Shown here piece after piece: positions 45,011 through 52,526 of a stretch of 55,134 nucleotides of DNA; within the stretch, counting starts at the first letter, position 1; every line of letters starts with the position of its first letter. The stretch lies in NCBI GenBank assembly GCA_003246895.1, contig QKCL01000065.1, forward strand, positions 1 through 55,134. The letters are read 5' to 3'. A program made the translations under genes and the position numbers. Under the pieces are notes generated by a model. The model did no database searches, was not told where the DNA came from, and saw only the letters and a list, made by a program, of their open reading frames with translations. The DNA comes from Spirochaetota bacterium (GTDB taxonomy: Bacteria > Spirochaetota > UBA4802 > UBA5550).

Positions 45011-45398
45011 ATTATGTCTGTGTTTTTTTTAATTTTCGAAAATGAAATTGGAAATGAGACTGAATAAAAAACATGGGATGATGTGAAAGTGAATTGATGG
45101 ATCATTTTCTCCTCCATATCAGGAAATCAATTCTTTAAATGGCGATAAAACTGATTCTTTCATGATACAGCATCTCCTTATATTATGCCTTCCCGACAGG
45201 TATTAAAATGTTATTTAAAAATACAATTCGGTCAATGAATATTTTATGGTTTCTTTTTTTACTGAAGCGATTTAACATGTCTAAAGAGTGACATGTGATT
45301 ATTACTGTTCTGAAGGGCCGGAACCAGCAGTATATGTCATTAAAATGTAAAAGTATAAAGAAAAAATAAAGATAACCAATAAATAGAAAGAGGAAAGT
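45011..45398. other. 388-bp intergenic region
   Basis: AT-rich divergent region between the hybrid kinase and the ArsC-like gene. It must hold both promoters. I see no palindrome or clear promoter. An opposite-strand reading frame through 45183-45467 is low-complexity Phe/Leu-rich and is not supported. Confidence 0.4.
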
Positions 45399-45752
45399 AT
45401 GCTTAAAGTTTATATACACCCCAGATGCACAACCGTTAAAAGGGCTCTGAAATTTCTTGATGACCACAATGTTAAGTATGAAACATCAGATCTCACTGCT
45501 AAGCCAATATCAAAGAGCAATATCAAAAAGTATCACAAACTCTCGGGCCTTGACATTAAATACTTTTTCAATACAAGCGGCATGCTCTACCGTGAACTGG
45601 GCCTGAGCAAAAAACTTAAGGACATGACTCTCGATGAGAAATATGATCTTCTTGCCTCTGACGGCATGCTGGTAAAAAGGCCCCTCATCACTGATGGAGA
45701 GAAGGTTACTGTCGGATTCAAAGAGGATGAATTTTTAAATACATGGGTGTAG
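45399..45752 (+). CDS. ArsC/Spx-family thioredoxin-fold protein
   Basis: 117 residues. Opens MLKVYIHPRCTTVKRALKFL, with a single Cys (CTTV, not the CxxC of Spx proper) at the active site. The RPL-like segment LVKRPLITD then GEKVTVGF is the conserved ArsC-family anion loop. It is likely a YffB/ArsC-type reductase or a regulator. No ars genes are nearby, so arsenate reduction is unproven. Ribosome binding site AAGAGGAAAG precedes the start. Confidence 0.82.
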   Translation: MLKVYIHPRCTTVKRALKFLDDHNVKYETSDLTAKPISKSNIKKYHKLSGLDIKYFFNTSGMLYRELGLSKKLKDMTLDEKYDLLASDGMLVKRPLITDGEKVTVGFKEDEFLNTWV

Positions 45753-45788
45753 GGGAATAAAATACAAAATACAAAAAGGATGTTCATT

Positions 45789-46052
45789 ATGAAAATGTTA
45801 AAAATGTTAAGTCCCGTTCTGGTTATTATGCTCACAATGACCCTGGTTTCATGCGGGTCATGGGTTGACATGCCAAGCAGCGGAATGCTGAGCAACAAGT
45901 GCAGCAAAAAGGATGTTGAGAAGTATGAAAAGGCAAAGAACAAGTCATTTGCCAAAATGATTTTTTCAGGTATATGCAAAACCGCAGGCAAAGGGGAATT
46001 TGCAGACGATGTAAGATGTGAAAACGGCAAATTCCAGGTAAAGTGTAAATAA
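45789..46052 (+). CDS. Small Lys-rich lipoprotein
   Basis: About 87 residues from ATG 45789 (AAGGA 8 bp upstream), with a second in-frame ATG at 45780. Signal peptide ending LVSCGS gives a lipobox Cys. The mature part has three more Cys (KCSKK, GICKT, VRCEN, VKCK-like contexts) and many Lys. Not recognised. Immediately followed by a tandem repeat and hairpin array. Confidence 0.6.
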   Translation: MKMLKMLSPVLVIMLTMTLVSCGSWVDMPSSGMLSNKCSKKDVEKYEKAKNKSFAKMIFSGICKTAGKGEFADDVRCENGKFQVKCK

Positions 46053-46057
46053 CAGAT

Positions 46058-46154
46058 CCCGTGTAGGGAACGCAATCCCCGGTAGGGAACGCAATCCCCG
46101 TGTAGGGAACGCAATCCCCGGTAGGGAACGCAGATCTGCGTTCCCTACACGGGG
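46058..46154. repeat. Tandem GTAGGGAACGCA units ending in a hairpin
   Basis: Four copies of a roughly 20-bp unit (CCCC-G(T)G-TAGGGAACGC-AAT), the last running into AGATCTGCGTTCCCTACACGGGG so that the last unit forms a hairpin at 46116-46154 with stem GTAGGGAACGC. The same hairpin core occurs at 49607 and 50352. It is followed by a T-rich stretch and may serve as terminator for the lipoprotein and the convergent gene. Confidence 0.75.
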
Positions 46155-46171
46155 CGTTACTGCATGTTTTT

Positions 46172-46792
46172 TTAACCGCAGGTTGTTACGGTACCAATTG
46201 ATGCCGAGACCTGCTGCGCTTCATCGTACTTTCCGTCTGTTAGCACCGCATAGACCGCATATTCTGCGCCGGGTTCAAGGCCTGTGATGGTGAATGGAGA
46301 CTGGGTGTTCTTTCCTCCGTCGTGCATCTTGATCTCACCAGCGGAGAGCCCGTTCTCCCTTTTCTTTGTGAATAGGTATATATGTAATTCATTTCCGGTT
46401 TCACCGTGTGTAAATTCGCATCGGATTTCTCCGGAGCCACCGGGAGCTGCTGTGAAACTGTCAAGGACCAGATCTCCCATTGCCTTGCAAAGCTCGACCG
46501 GTTCACCGCTTCTCTGTTTTGCAAAGTTTTCACCGATGTAGACATTGTGCGCTCTCTTCCCCTTTTTCTCTGCCCACTGGTCCCATGACCTGCGCATGGG
46601 TCCCTTTATTGATTTCCAGTCTGAGTTCAGTTCCCTGAATACAATTCTGACTTTAATCTGTTCAGGGGTCGGAGTGTCTGTGTATTTCACCTTTTTTCTT
46701 GCATAGGTTCTGCCGTTCATACTGTAATAGACCATATCTCCAAGGGTGCCGCTTAACCCTTTAAATGCCGGATCCAGTTTTACAAGTGCCAT
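46172..46792 (-). CDS. Paralogue A: phage-like N-domain with Fn3-like C-domain
   Basis: 206 residues. The N-terminal half (LSGTLGDMVYYSMNGRTYAR, KKVKYTDTPTPEQ) resembles DUF6266-like or phage-tail-type domains in layout. The C-terminal third (SPFTITGLEPGAEYAVYAVL) is a fibronectin type III-like strand pattern. No signal peptide. It is clearly paralogous to the gene just upstream (46876-47499). GGAGA lies before the start, so translation is independent. Function unknown. A role as phage-like or extracellular structural protein is a guess. Confidence 0.7.
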   Translation of the reverse strand: MALVKLDPAFKGLSGTLGDMVYYSMNGRTYARKKVKYTDTPTPEQIKVRIVFRELNSDWKSIKGPMRRSWDQWAEKKGKRAHNVYIGENFAKQRSGEPVELCKAMGDLVLDSFTAAPGGSGEIRCEFTHGETGNELHIYLFTKKRENGLSAGEIKMHDGGKNTQSPFTITGLEPGAEYAVYAVLTDGKYDEAQQVSASIGTVTTCG

Positions 46793-46875
46793 AATGAGAT
46801 TCTCCTTTTTTATCTGGTTTTATTTACCTCAGGTACGGGCATCTGACCTGATACCCGTACTTGAGTGGTTTTGCC

Positions 46876-47499
46876 TCAGCTTCCTGCCTGGGCCATGATT
46901 GCATTTGACGCTGATACTTCCTTTGAAGCTGTGTATTCAGCATCTGTCAGTACTGCGTATATGAAGTATTCACCGCCGCTGTCAAGGCCAGTGAGCTTGA
47001 ATGGGGATGCTGCTCCCTTGCCTGCGCTGTATCTTCTGATCTCTCCTTCAGATACATTGTCCTTTTTCCCTTTCACAAAGAAGTGAAGGTGACGGGTGGA
47101 CGCGTTTGCAGGTATTGTGAATTCACAGTCTATCTCACCGGTTCCTGAGCCGGATGCTGTAAATTCAGGCGGTTCCGTGTCGCCGATCTGTCTGAAGAGT
47201 CTGATGGGCTCGCCGCTTTTTTCCTTTGAGAAGTTCTCCTTCATGTAGATATTGTAGCCGTTCATGTTCTTCTTCTCCCCGTAGCTGTACCATGAAGAGC
47301 GCATGATCTCTCCTGTTTCAGACCAGTCTGAACAGAGCCGTGCAAAGGTTTCCTGAATTTCAAGCTGCGCAGGAGAGGGGGCAGCCTTTCTCTTGCCCTT
47401 TACCCTTGTGTAGAGTTTGCCGTCCCTTTCATAGATTACGATGTCTCCCAGACTCCTGTTCATTCTGAGAAACATGGGGTTTAATTCGAATTCACTCAT
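46876..47499 (-). CDS. Paralogue B: phage-like N-domain with Fn3-like C-domain
   Basis: 207 residues, same order as its neighbour. NRSLGDIVIYERDGKLYTRV, KGKRKAAPSPAQL corresponds to the neighbour's GTLGDMVYY/PTPEQ region. The C-terminal SPFKLTGLDSGGEYFIYAVL again looks Fn3-like. It has its own GAGGAGG ribosome binding site. The two genes form a tandem duplication, diverged through most of the length while the signature positions remain. Codon use is similar to the other accessory genes nearby. Confidence 0.7.
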   Translation of the reverse strand: MSEFELNPMFLRMNRSLGDIVIYERDGKLYTRVKGKRKAAPSPAQLEIQETFARLCSDWSETGEIMRSSWYSYGEKKNMNGYNIYMKENFSKEKSGEPIRLFRQIGDTEPPEFTASGSGTGEIDCEFTIPANASTRHLHFFVKGKKDNVSEGEIRRYSAGKGAASPFKLTGLDSGGEYFIYAVLTDAEYTASKEVSASNAIMAQAGS

Positions 47500-47670
47500 T
47501 GTACTCCTCCTCTTTGAAATAGTGTTCTGATTTTAATCCGGGTCATCTGTGACCTCCCTGATTTTATTTCAGCAGGAATTGCTGCTGATATATTGAGAAC
47601 GAAGCCGCGGGGAATTAATTAAAAAAAATCTGAAATTTTTTTTAAAAAAGTTAAAAATATGCAGGTTCAT

Positions 47671-47732
47671 GGCCAGCTAAAGGCCGGCAAAGGCCGGCTG
47701 AAGGCCGGAGAAGGCCGGAGAAGGCCGGCAAT
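47671..47732. repeat. Tandem AAGGCCGG repeats
   Basis: Five perfect or near-perfect units of AGGCCGG followed by CAA, CTGA or AGA, after a diverged one (GGCCAGCTAA). Unit length 10-11 bp. Confidence 0.8.
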
Positions 47733-47770
47733 AGACCTGTTTTGGGGCGGAAATAGGGGAAAATTTTTAA

Positions 47771-47903
47771 AAAATCACCACGGATTTTCCGGCTTCGTGT
47801 CAGCCCCCGTCTCGTGATACCTGTTAAATTACCATAAACATCCATCTCGCCACCCCCTAAAGGGGGTTAAGTGACTTATTAAAAATCACCACGGATTTTC
47901 CGG
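47771..47903. repeat. Direct repeat of a 23-bp word
   Basis: AAAAATCACCACGGATTTTC plus CGG at 47771-47793 recurs exactly at 47881-47903. A related ACCACAG/ACACGGATGG word is at 50283-50335. Confidence 0.75.
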
Positions 47904-47998
47904 ATAAACACGGATGGTTTTGGGGGGCAAAGTATGCAGGTATTACATTCAGTTTAATCCTGAATCTGTTCCTCGCCACCCCTGAGAGGGGTTTGTGA
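47846..47998. repeat. Paired CTCGCCACCCC hairpins
   Basis: CTCGCCACCCCCTAAAGGGG (start 47846) and CTCGCCACCCCTGAGAGGGG (start 47972) form short GC-rich stems and share the flanking sequence. They are two copies of one dispersed hairpin unit. Confidence 0.65.
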
Positions 47999-48003
47999 AC
48001 ATT

Positions 48004-48102
48004 GTCATGCCGGATTCATGACTTGTCATTCCATGCCCCAGGGGCCTCGTCATTTTCTGCTCCAGGGCCTTGTCATTCCCGGCACCGACCGGGAATCCAT
48101 GT
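48004..48102. repeat. TGTCATTCC-type repeat region
   Basis: Contains repeated (T)GTCATTCC/TGTCATGCC words and the palindrome CCCGGCACCGACCGGG, followed by AATCCATG. This is the common extragenic 'GTCATTCCCGG' repeat type. Confidence 0.6.
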
Positions 48103-48180
48103 TCATCAAGCTTCATACTGTATATATAAAGGATTCCGTTTTCACTGGAATAAAGGATCGGATTGATACAGATGATTTTG

Positions 48181-48224
48181 CGGGAGGGGCGGGTTCAGAA
48201 ATTGTCCTGTAATCGGAAAAGTTA
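48181..48224 (+). repeat. Deleted copy of the dispersed palindrome element
   Basis: CGGGAGGGGC, the right arm of the hairpin type at 49607, is followed directly by GGTTCAGAAATTGTCCTG and then TAATCGGAAAAGTTA, matching the end of the copy at 50410. The middle of the element is absent. It lies 19 bp before the start of the membrane-protein gene at 48243. Confidence 0.6.
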
Positions 48225-48242
48225 TTTGATCTGATTTTTGGA

Positions 48243-49577
48243 ATGCTGTATTCTGGAAGTGCTAAAAATAATGATTATGTCTTAACTATTAAAAATTATT
48301 CAGGATTAAAGAACCTTATGAAATCTGGAAAACCCGGCCTTGTTGTTGCCGCTCTTATTTATTTTTCGATTATATCGGCCTTAGCTGCGGCAGCTACATT
48401 TTACCTACTTATTTTCGGTGATGATTTACGTCTATTTTCAGTACTGAGTATTATGGCACTTCTGCCAAACCTCATTGGAGTAATTGTTTTAATGAAAGAA
48501 CCCAGGCCCGTTTACCATACCTACTGTTCAATACTTGGAAATATCACAGCATTTGGTTCACTGTTTTTGAATGTTGTAATTATGTTAAATTCGGACTTTG
48601 TTTTCAAAAATACGACAGTAATAATTATTTCGATTCTTCTGATATATCTGTTTCTGAAGTTTGATTTCAGTCATGACAATCGTATATATTTCAGGAAAGT
48701 CAGAACAAGATCTAAATGGTTTTTAATCCCGGTGAAGGGTAAAGACAGGGAAAACCCGGGCTCAGATGAGAACAGTTCTCTCAAAGAATGGGAAAATTTC
48801 TCTATGGATTTTAAGCTGATCTTTGTCTATCACGGGTTCATTATGGCTCTTTTGCTGATTAGCCGTATTGTTCCTGTAGAAATTCAGCTTGCATTTGTGG
48901 TGTTACTTTTTCTGATTCTGGTCTACAGGTCTGTTAAACATCGAATAGAAAACAGGTGGTCATGGCCAGGCCTTGAAATAAAAAAGATTCCATTTACGGT
49001 ATTTTCTGCCTCAATGGTTTTATTCTTCTTTCTGCAAAACTATAATAGCTCACCGCCCTCTGACCCGACTTTCTTTCCATGGTATGCCGCCGGTCTTGTA
49101 ATGTTTTTTTATACGGTTATGATCGGGCTTAATATATCTACTCTATCGAGAAAAACTTTTGAATCACAGTGTGAGGGGAGAAAGGTTGTTGTAAAACCTG
49201 AACTTCAGAGAGAGGAAGGTATTATCTTAGAAAAACTGATTATAAAGATATATCATTTAGCATCTACTTCAGTAATAATAATGATGATAGCCTACGCCTG
49301 GCTTTCTGACCGGTCCACAGTAGAAGACAGAAACAGCGGTGTTACCAAGGCCATTATTGATTCTCTTGAGTTTCTTGCAGGGTTTATTGGAAAATCCATT
49401 GATAAGGGCCCTGAAAAATTTTTTGAGGGTATATTGTTATACTGGGCGCCTGTAGTCATTGCGGCAGGATTCATAATCCATTATATATTGGGGATTAAGG
49501 TTTTTGGGGATTCTCCAACATTGAAAGAGTTAATGAATAAATTCATAAATTGGAGAAAATCAGGTTCACGCAGATAG
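48243..49577 (+). CDS. Polytopic membrane protein of unknown function
   Basis: 444 residues with about ten hydrophobic segments. The N-terminal 40 residues are hydrophilic, and several charged cytoplasmic loops follow (GKDRENPGSDENSSLKEWEN near the middle). No motif I know. A weak TTTTTGGA before the start. The C-terminal end runs close to a repeat palindrome. It may be acquired with the repeats in this zone. Confidence 0.65.
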   Translation: MLYSGSAKNNDYVLTIKNYSGLKNLMKSGKPGLVVAALIYFSIISALAAAATFYLLIFGDDLRLFSVLSIMALLPNLIGVIVLMKEPRPVYHTYCSILGNITAFGSLFLNVVIMLNSDFVFKNTTVIIISILLIYLFLKFDFSHDNRIYFRKVRTRSKWFLIPVKGKDRENPGSDENSSLKEWENFSMDFKLIFVYHGFIMALLLISRIVPVEIQLAFVVLLFLILVYRSVKHRIENRWSWPGLEIKKIPFTVFSASMVLFFFLQNYNSSPPSDPTFFPWYAAGLVMFFYTVMIGLNISTLSRKTFESQCEGRKVVVKPELQREEGIILEKLIIKIYHLASTSVIIMMIAYAWLSDRSTVEDRNSGVTKAIIDSLEFLAGFIGKSIDKGPEKFFEGILLYWAPVVIAAGFIIHYILGIKVFGDSPTLKELMNKFINWRKSGSRR

Positions 49578-49606
49578 AAAGGGTGTATACACACAGGGGT
49601 GTTGTT

Positions 49607-49652
49607 GCCCCTCCCGTAGGGAACGCAGATCTGCGTTCCCTACGGGAGGGGC
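49607..49652. repeat. 46-bp perfect palindrome (BglII-centred hairpin)
   Basis: GCCCCTCCCGTAGGGAACGC-AGATCT-GCGTTCCCTACGGGAGGGGC is a perfect palindrome. Its arm matches the hairpin at 46116-46154 and differs from the palindrome at 50352 by a paired G-to-A/C-to-T change in each arm. Confidence 0.85.
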
Positions 49653-49668
49653 ATCTTTCTAAAAAAAA

Positions 49669-49710
49669 CATAGGACAAAATCTGACCGGTCAGAATCTGT
49701 CTTGTAATTA
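49669..49710 (+). repeat. Dispersed TCTGACCGGTCAGA element, copy 2
   Basis: CATAGGACAAAATCTGACC then GGTCAGAATCTGTCTTGTAA, 16 bp after the palindrome. It is followed by TTGTAA-16-TATGAT promoter-like boxes, in front of the nuclease gene. Confidence 0.75.
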
Positions 49711-49751
49711 TGAAAGTAAAAGTTATGATGTGTTTTGCTGGAAGGTTTGAG

Positions 49752-50246
49752 ATGAAAAAATTACTGATCCTTATTATCCTGTTTATCTCAGTTCCGGTTT
49801 TCGCCTCGGGCACTCACCGTGTGCTCCACGTCGTGGACGGCGACACCCTGCGCATCGACTACAACGGCAAACCTGAAAAGGTCCGGCTCATAGGTATAGA
49901 CACACCGGAGTCCGGTTATAACAATAAAACAATACGGGACTCAGAGAGGACCCATGAAGATATAGACTCGATTATAAAGAAGGGCAGGCTGGCTGCAGAC
50001 TTTGTGAAGTCCCTTGTGAAAATCGGCGACTTTATCAGACTTGAATTTGACGCCCAGGAGCGTGACAGATACGGCAGGCTTCTTGCCTATGTATTTCTCA
50101 AGGACGGCAGAATGCTCAATGATATGATTGTCCGGTCAGGCTATGCTTCTGTAATGACTATTCCGCCCAATGTAAAGTATGCCTCCCTTTTCCGGAAGTC
50201 ATACAGGTATGCCAGAGAGAAAAAGATTGGGCTGTGGGAGAGATGA
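49752..50246 (+). CDS. Secreted thermonuclease (SNase family)
   Basis: 164 residues from ATG 49752 (GGAAGG 6 bp upstream). A frame upstream from 49710 is not needed. Signal peptide (MKKLLILIILFISVPVFAS), then the SNase fold with VVDGDTLRIDY, RLIGIDTPESG and DRYGRLLAYVFLKDG. The Asp in VDGDT and the Arg/Glu of the active site are present. It would cut DNA/RNA outside the cell or in the periplasm with calcium. Possible role in nutrient recovery or defence. The upstream dispersed element carries its likely promoter. Confidence 0.85.
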   Translation: MKKLLILIILFISVPVFASGTHRVLHVVDGDTLRIDYNGKPEKVRLIGIDTPESGYNNKTIRDSERTHEDIDSIIKKGRLAADFVKSLVKIGDFIRLEFDAQERDRYGRLLAYVFLKDGRMLNDMIVRSGYASVMTIPPNVKYASLFRKSYRYAREKKIGLWER

Positions 50247-50351
50247 CCCGGCGGTTCGATAGGGGCCGGGAATTTTGAAAGGATTACCACAGATGGATGG
50301 GATAAAGGATCGGATGGACACGGATGGTTTTTGGGTTGTGGAGACGGATGA

Positions 50352-50395
50352 CCCCTCCCGTAAGGAACGCAGATCTGCGTTCCTTACGGGAGGGG
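50352..50395. repeat. 44-bp perfect palindrome
   Basis: CCCCTCCCGTAAGGAACGC-AGATCT-GCGTTCCTTACGGGAGGGG. A covarying copy of the palindrome at 49607. Confidence 0.85.
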
Positions 50396-50409
50396 CCTGT
50401 CCCAAAAAA

Positions 50410-50451
50410 TATAGGACAAAATCTGACCGGCCAGAAATTGTCTTGTATTAA
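50410..50451 (+). repeat. Dispersed TCTGACCGGTCAGA element, copy 3
   Basis: TATAGGACAAAATCTGACC then GGCCAGAAATTGTCTTGTAT. A further -10-like TATAAT lies about 35 bp on. Located upstream of the exported-protein gene at 50579. Confidence 0.75.
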
Positions 50452-50578
50452 CAAAAGTTACTTGCTGAAATAGAAAAGATATATAATGGTATTGGTATAA
50501 AAATTTTAGTATAATTTTGCTCTTTAAACCGGTTTATTGAATTCTGGATACAGGCAAATTATTAACAGGGGGGATGTG

Positions 50579-51028
50579 ATGAAAAAAAATGTCATTCTTA
50601 TTGCTCTGGTAATTCTTACATATGCTTCCGGGTTTGCCGAAGAAGAAATCAAGATGGTCAGGGTGATAGATTTTCCCAAGGCAAGTGGTAAAGCCATATA
50701 TGCTGAAACCATAAAGCTGCTGGCGGCAAAGTATTATCTGATAGATCAAAGAATTACGCATTATAAGTACCCTACGTTGATGTGCAACGTAACTATCCCG
50801 AATAGCCTCTCACAAACCTATATTGTTTACCTGTATTTACGTTTCGACTTCAAAAATAAAAAAGTAAGAGTTATTATTCAGAACGCAGAAATACATGGGG
50901 CTGATTTGGGTGATTTGAATCTCAAGAGTATTAATAAAGCCGATTATCAGGTACTTCGATCTGATATAGAGAGCTTTTTCGATGAATACAAGAAGTCACT
51001 GGATCGGGCATTTAATAGCAAATGGTAA
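50579..51028 (+). CDS. Small exported protein, DUF4468-like
   Basis: 149 residues from ATG 50579 (GGGGG then ATGTG before it). Signal peptide (MKKNVILIALVILTYASGFA). The mature part (FPKASGKAIYAETIKLLAAK, then YLYLRFDFKNKKVRVIIQNA) has a layout similar to DUF4468 TBP-like proteins, but similarity is weak. No catalytic motif. No known partner. Preceded by copy 3 of the dispersed element. Confidence 0.65.
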   Translation: MKKNVILIALVILTYASGFAEEEIKMVRVIDFPKASGKAIYAETIKLLAAKYYLIDQRITHYKYPTLMCNVTIPNSLSQTYIVYLYLRFDFKNKKVRVIIQNAEIHGADLGDLNLKSINKADYQVLRSDIESFFDEYKKSLDRAFNSKW

Positions 51029-51068
51029 CAGTTTTACAGCATGAATTTAATCAACAAAAGGAAACACC

Positions 51069-52526
51069 ATGTTTGAACAGACATTTAAAAATATAGACGA
51101 CATACTTTACAAGGATTCAGGTGCAGACAGTGAGCTGGACTATATAGGCCAGACCTCATGGGTGCTGTTTCTCAGATACCTTGACGAACTGGAACAGGAC
51201 AAGGCTGACCAGGCAGAACTTAAGGGTGAGGAATATCAGTATATTCTTGATGAAGAATACCGCTGGCCTAATTGGGCAATGCCAAAAGGTGAAGACGGTA
51301 AGGTTAATCACCATACAGCATTGACAGGCCCTGATCTAGTACAGTTTGTGGACGGCAAGCTTTTTCCTTATCTGGCAAATTTTAAGCAGAAAGCGGCTGA
51401 AACCCCAAAAAGTATTGAATACAAGATAGGTGAGATCTTCTCTGAACTGAAGAACCGCATACAGAGCGGTTATAATCTGAGAGAGATTCTTGAATACATA
51501 GATGAACTGGAATTCCGTACACAGAAAGAGAAGCATGAACTGAGCCATCTTTATGAAACAAAGATAAAGAACATGGGCAATGCAGGGAGAAACGGCGGGC
51601 AGTATTATACACCGAGACCTCTCATTCGTGCAATGATAAAGGTAACAGATCCGCAGATCGGTGAAAAGGTCTATGACGGTGCTGCAGGTTCATGCGGTTT
51701 TCTCTGTGAGGCGTTTGAGTATATGTATGAGCGTATGGAGAAGAATACCACTAACCTGAAAGCCATACAGGAAGATACCTTTTACGGAAAGGAGAAGAAG
51801 AACCTTGCCTATGTGATCGGTACAATGAACATGATACTCCACGGCATTGAGGCTCCAAACCTTGTGCATACAAATACACTCGGTGAAAACATCAGGGATA
51901 TACAGGAGAAGAACCGTTATCATGTGATCCTTGCCAACCCGCCATTCGGTGGAAAGGAGCGTACAGAGGTTCAGCAGAACTTTGATATAAAGACAGGGGA
52001 GACTGCCTTTCTGTTTCTGCAGCATTTTATAAAGATACTGAAAACGGGCGGACGTGCCGCCATTGTTATAAAGAATACATTTCTAAGCAATACTGACAAT
52101 GCCAGTGTGAGCCTTAGAAAGCACCTGCTCGAAAGCTGTAATCTTCATACTGTACTCGATATGCCCCAGGGCACATTCCTAGGTGCAGGAGTTAAGACTG
52201 TTGTTCTGTTCTTTCAGAAGGGAGAGCCCACAAAGAATATATGGTACTATCAGCTCGATGCTGGGCGCAACCTTGGTAAAACCAATCCATTGAATGATGC
52301 GGATATGGAGGAGTTTGTAAAGCTGCAGTCATTAAAGTCCGAAACTGAAAAGAGCTGGGTGCTGAAGGCTGCAGATATTGATGAGGCTACCTTCGACCTT
52401 TCCGTGAAGAATCCGAATACTCCTGATGAGGCTCCTCTTCGTTCTCCAAAGGAGATACTTGCTGAGATGAAGGCTCTGGATATTGAAACTGCGGAGATTC
52501 TTGAATCAATGGGGGAACTGTTATGA
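51069..52526 (+). CDS. hsdM: Type I restriction-modification methyltransferase
   Basis: 485 residues. N-terminal HsdM helical domain (MFEQTFKNIDDILYKDS, then DYIGQTSWVLFLRYLDELE), and an N6-adenine methyltransferase domain with motif I VYDGAAGSCGFL (usual DPACGTGGF) and motif IV ILANPPFGG. It methylates adenine in the site read by HsdS. It has a normal length and AAGGAAACACC as ribosome binding site. ATGA overlap couples it to the HEPN gene next in order. Confidence 0.93.
   Translation: MFEQTFKNIDDILYKDSGADSELDYIGQTSWVLFLRYLDELEQDKADQAELKGEEYQYILDEEYRWPNWAMPKGEDGKVNHHTALTGPDLVQFVDGKLFPYLANFKQKAAETPKSIEYKIGEIFSELKNRIQSGYNLREILEYIDELEFRTQKEKHELSHLYETKIKNMGNAGRNGGQYYTPRPLIRAMIKVTDPQIGEKVYDGAAGSCGFLCEAFEYMYERMEKNTTNLKAIQEDTFYGKEKKNLAYVIGTMNMILHGIEAPNLVHTNTLGENIRDIQEKNRYHVILANPPFGGKERTEVQQNFDIKTGETAFLFLQHFIKILKTGGRAAIVIKNTFLSNTDNASVSLRKHLLESCNLHTVLDMPQGTFLGAGVKTVVLFFQKGEPTKNIWYYQLDAGRNLGKTNPLNDADMEEFVKLQSLKSETEKSWVLKAADIDEATFDLSVKNPNTPDEAPLRSPKEILAEMKALDIETAEILESMGELL

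Larger units (their letters stand above)
47500..48242. other. 743-bp repeat-rich intergenic region
   Basis: No gene is supported here. Two open frames (minus 47651-47845 and plus 48018-48212) are made of repeat DNA. The region has several repeat families: tandem AGGCCGG units, AAATCACCACGGATTTTCCGG copies, CTCGCCACCCC hairpins, TGTCATTCC words, and a deleted copy of the TCTGACCGGTCAGA element. It looks like a sink for mobile extragenic repeats. Confidence 0.75.

Noticed and set aside
45183-45467. Minus-strand frame of 94 codons before ArsC
   Set aside because: Low-complexity Phe/Leu/Ile sequence from AT-rich DNA, overlapping the ArsC start.
45587-46114. Minus-strand frame of 175 codons over ArsC and the small lipoprotein
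   Set aside because: It runs into the repeat array and is antisense to two supported genes.
46058-46154. CRISPR array suspicion from four regular 20-bp repeats
   Set aside because: The units are directly adjacent with no unique spacers of CRISPR size, and no cas gene is nearby.
47651-47845. Minus-strand frame through the AGGCCGG repeats
   Set aside because: Its content follows from tandem repeats. No ribosome binding site.
48018-48212. Plus-strand frame in GTCATTCC-type repeats
   Set aside because: Translated repeat sequence with no coding signs.
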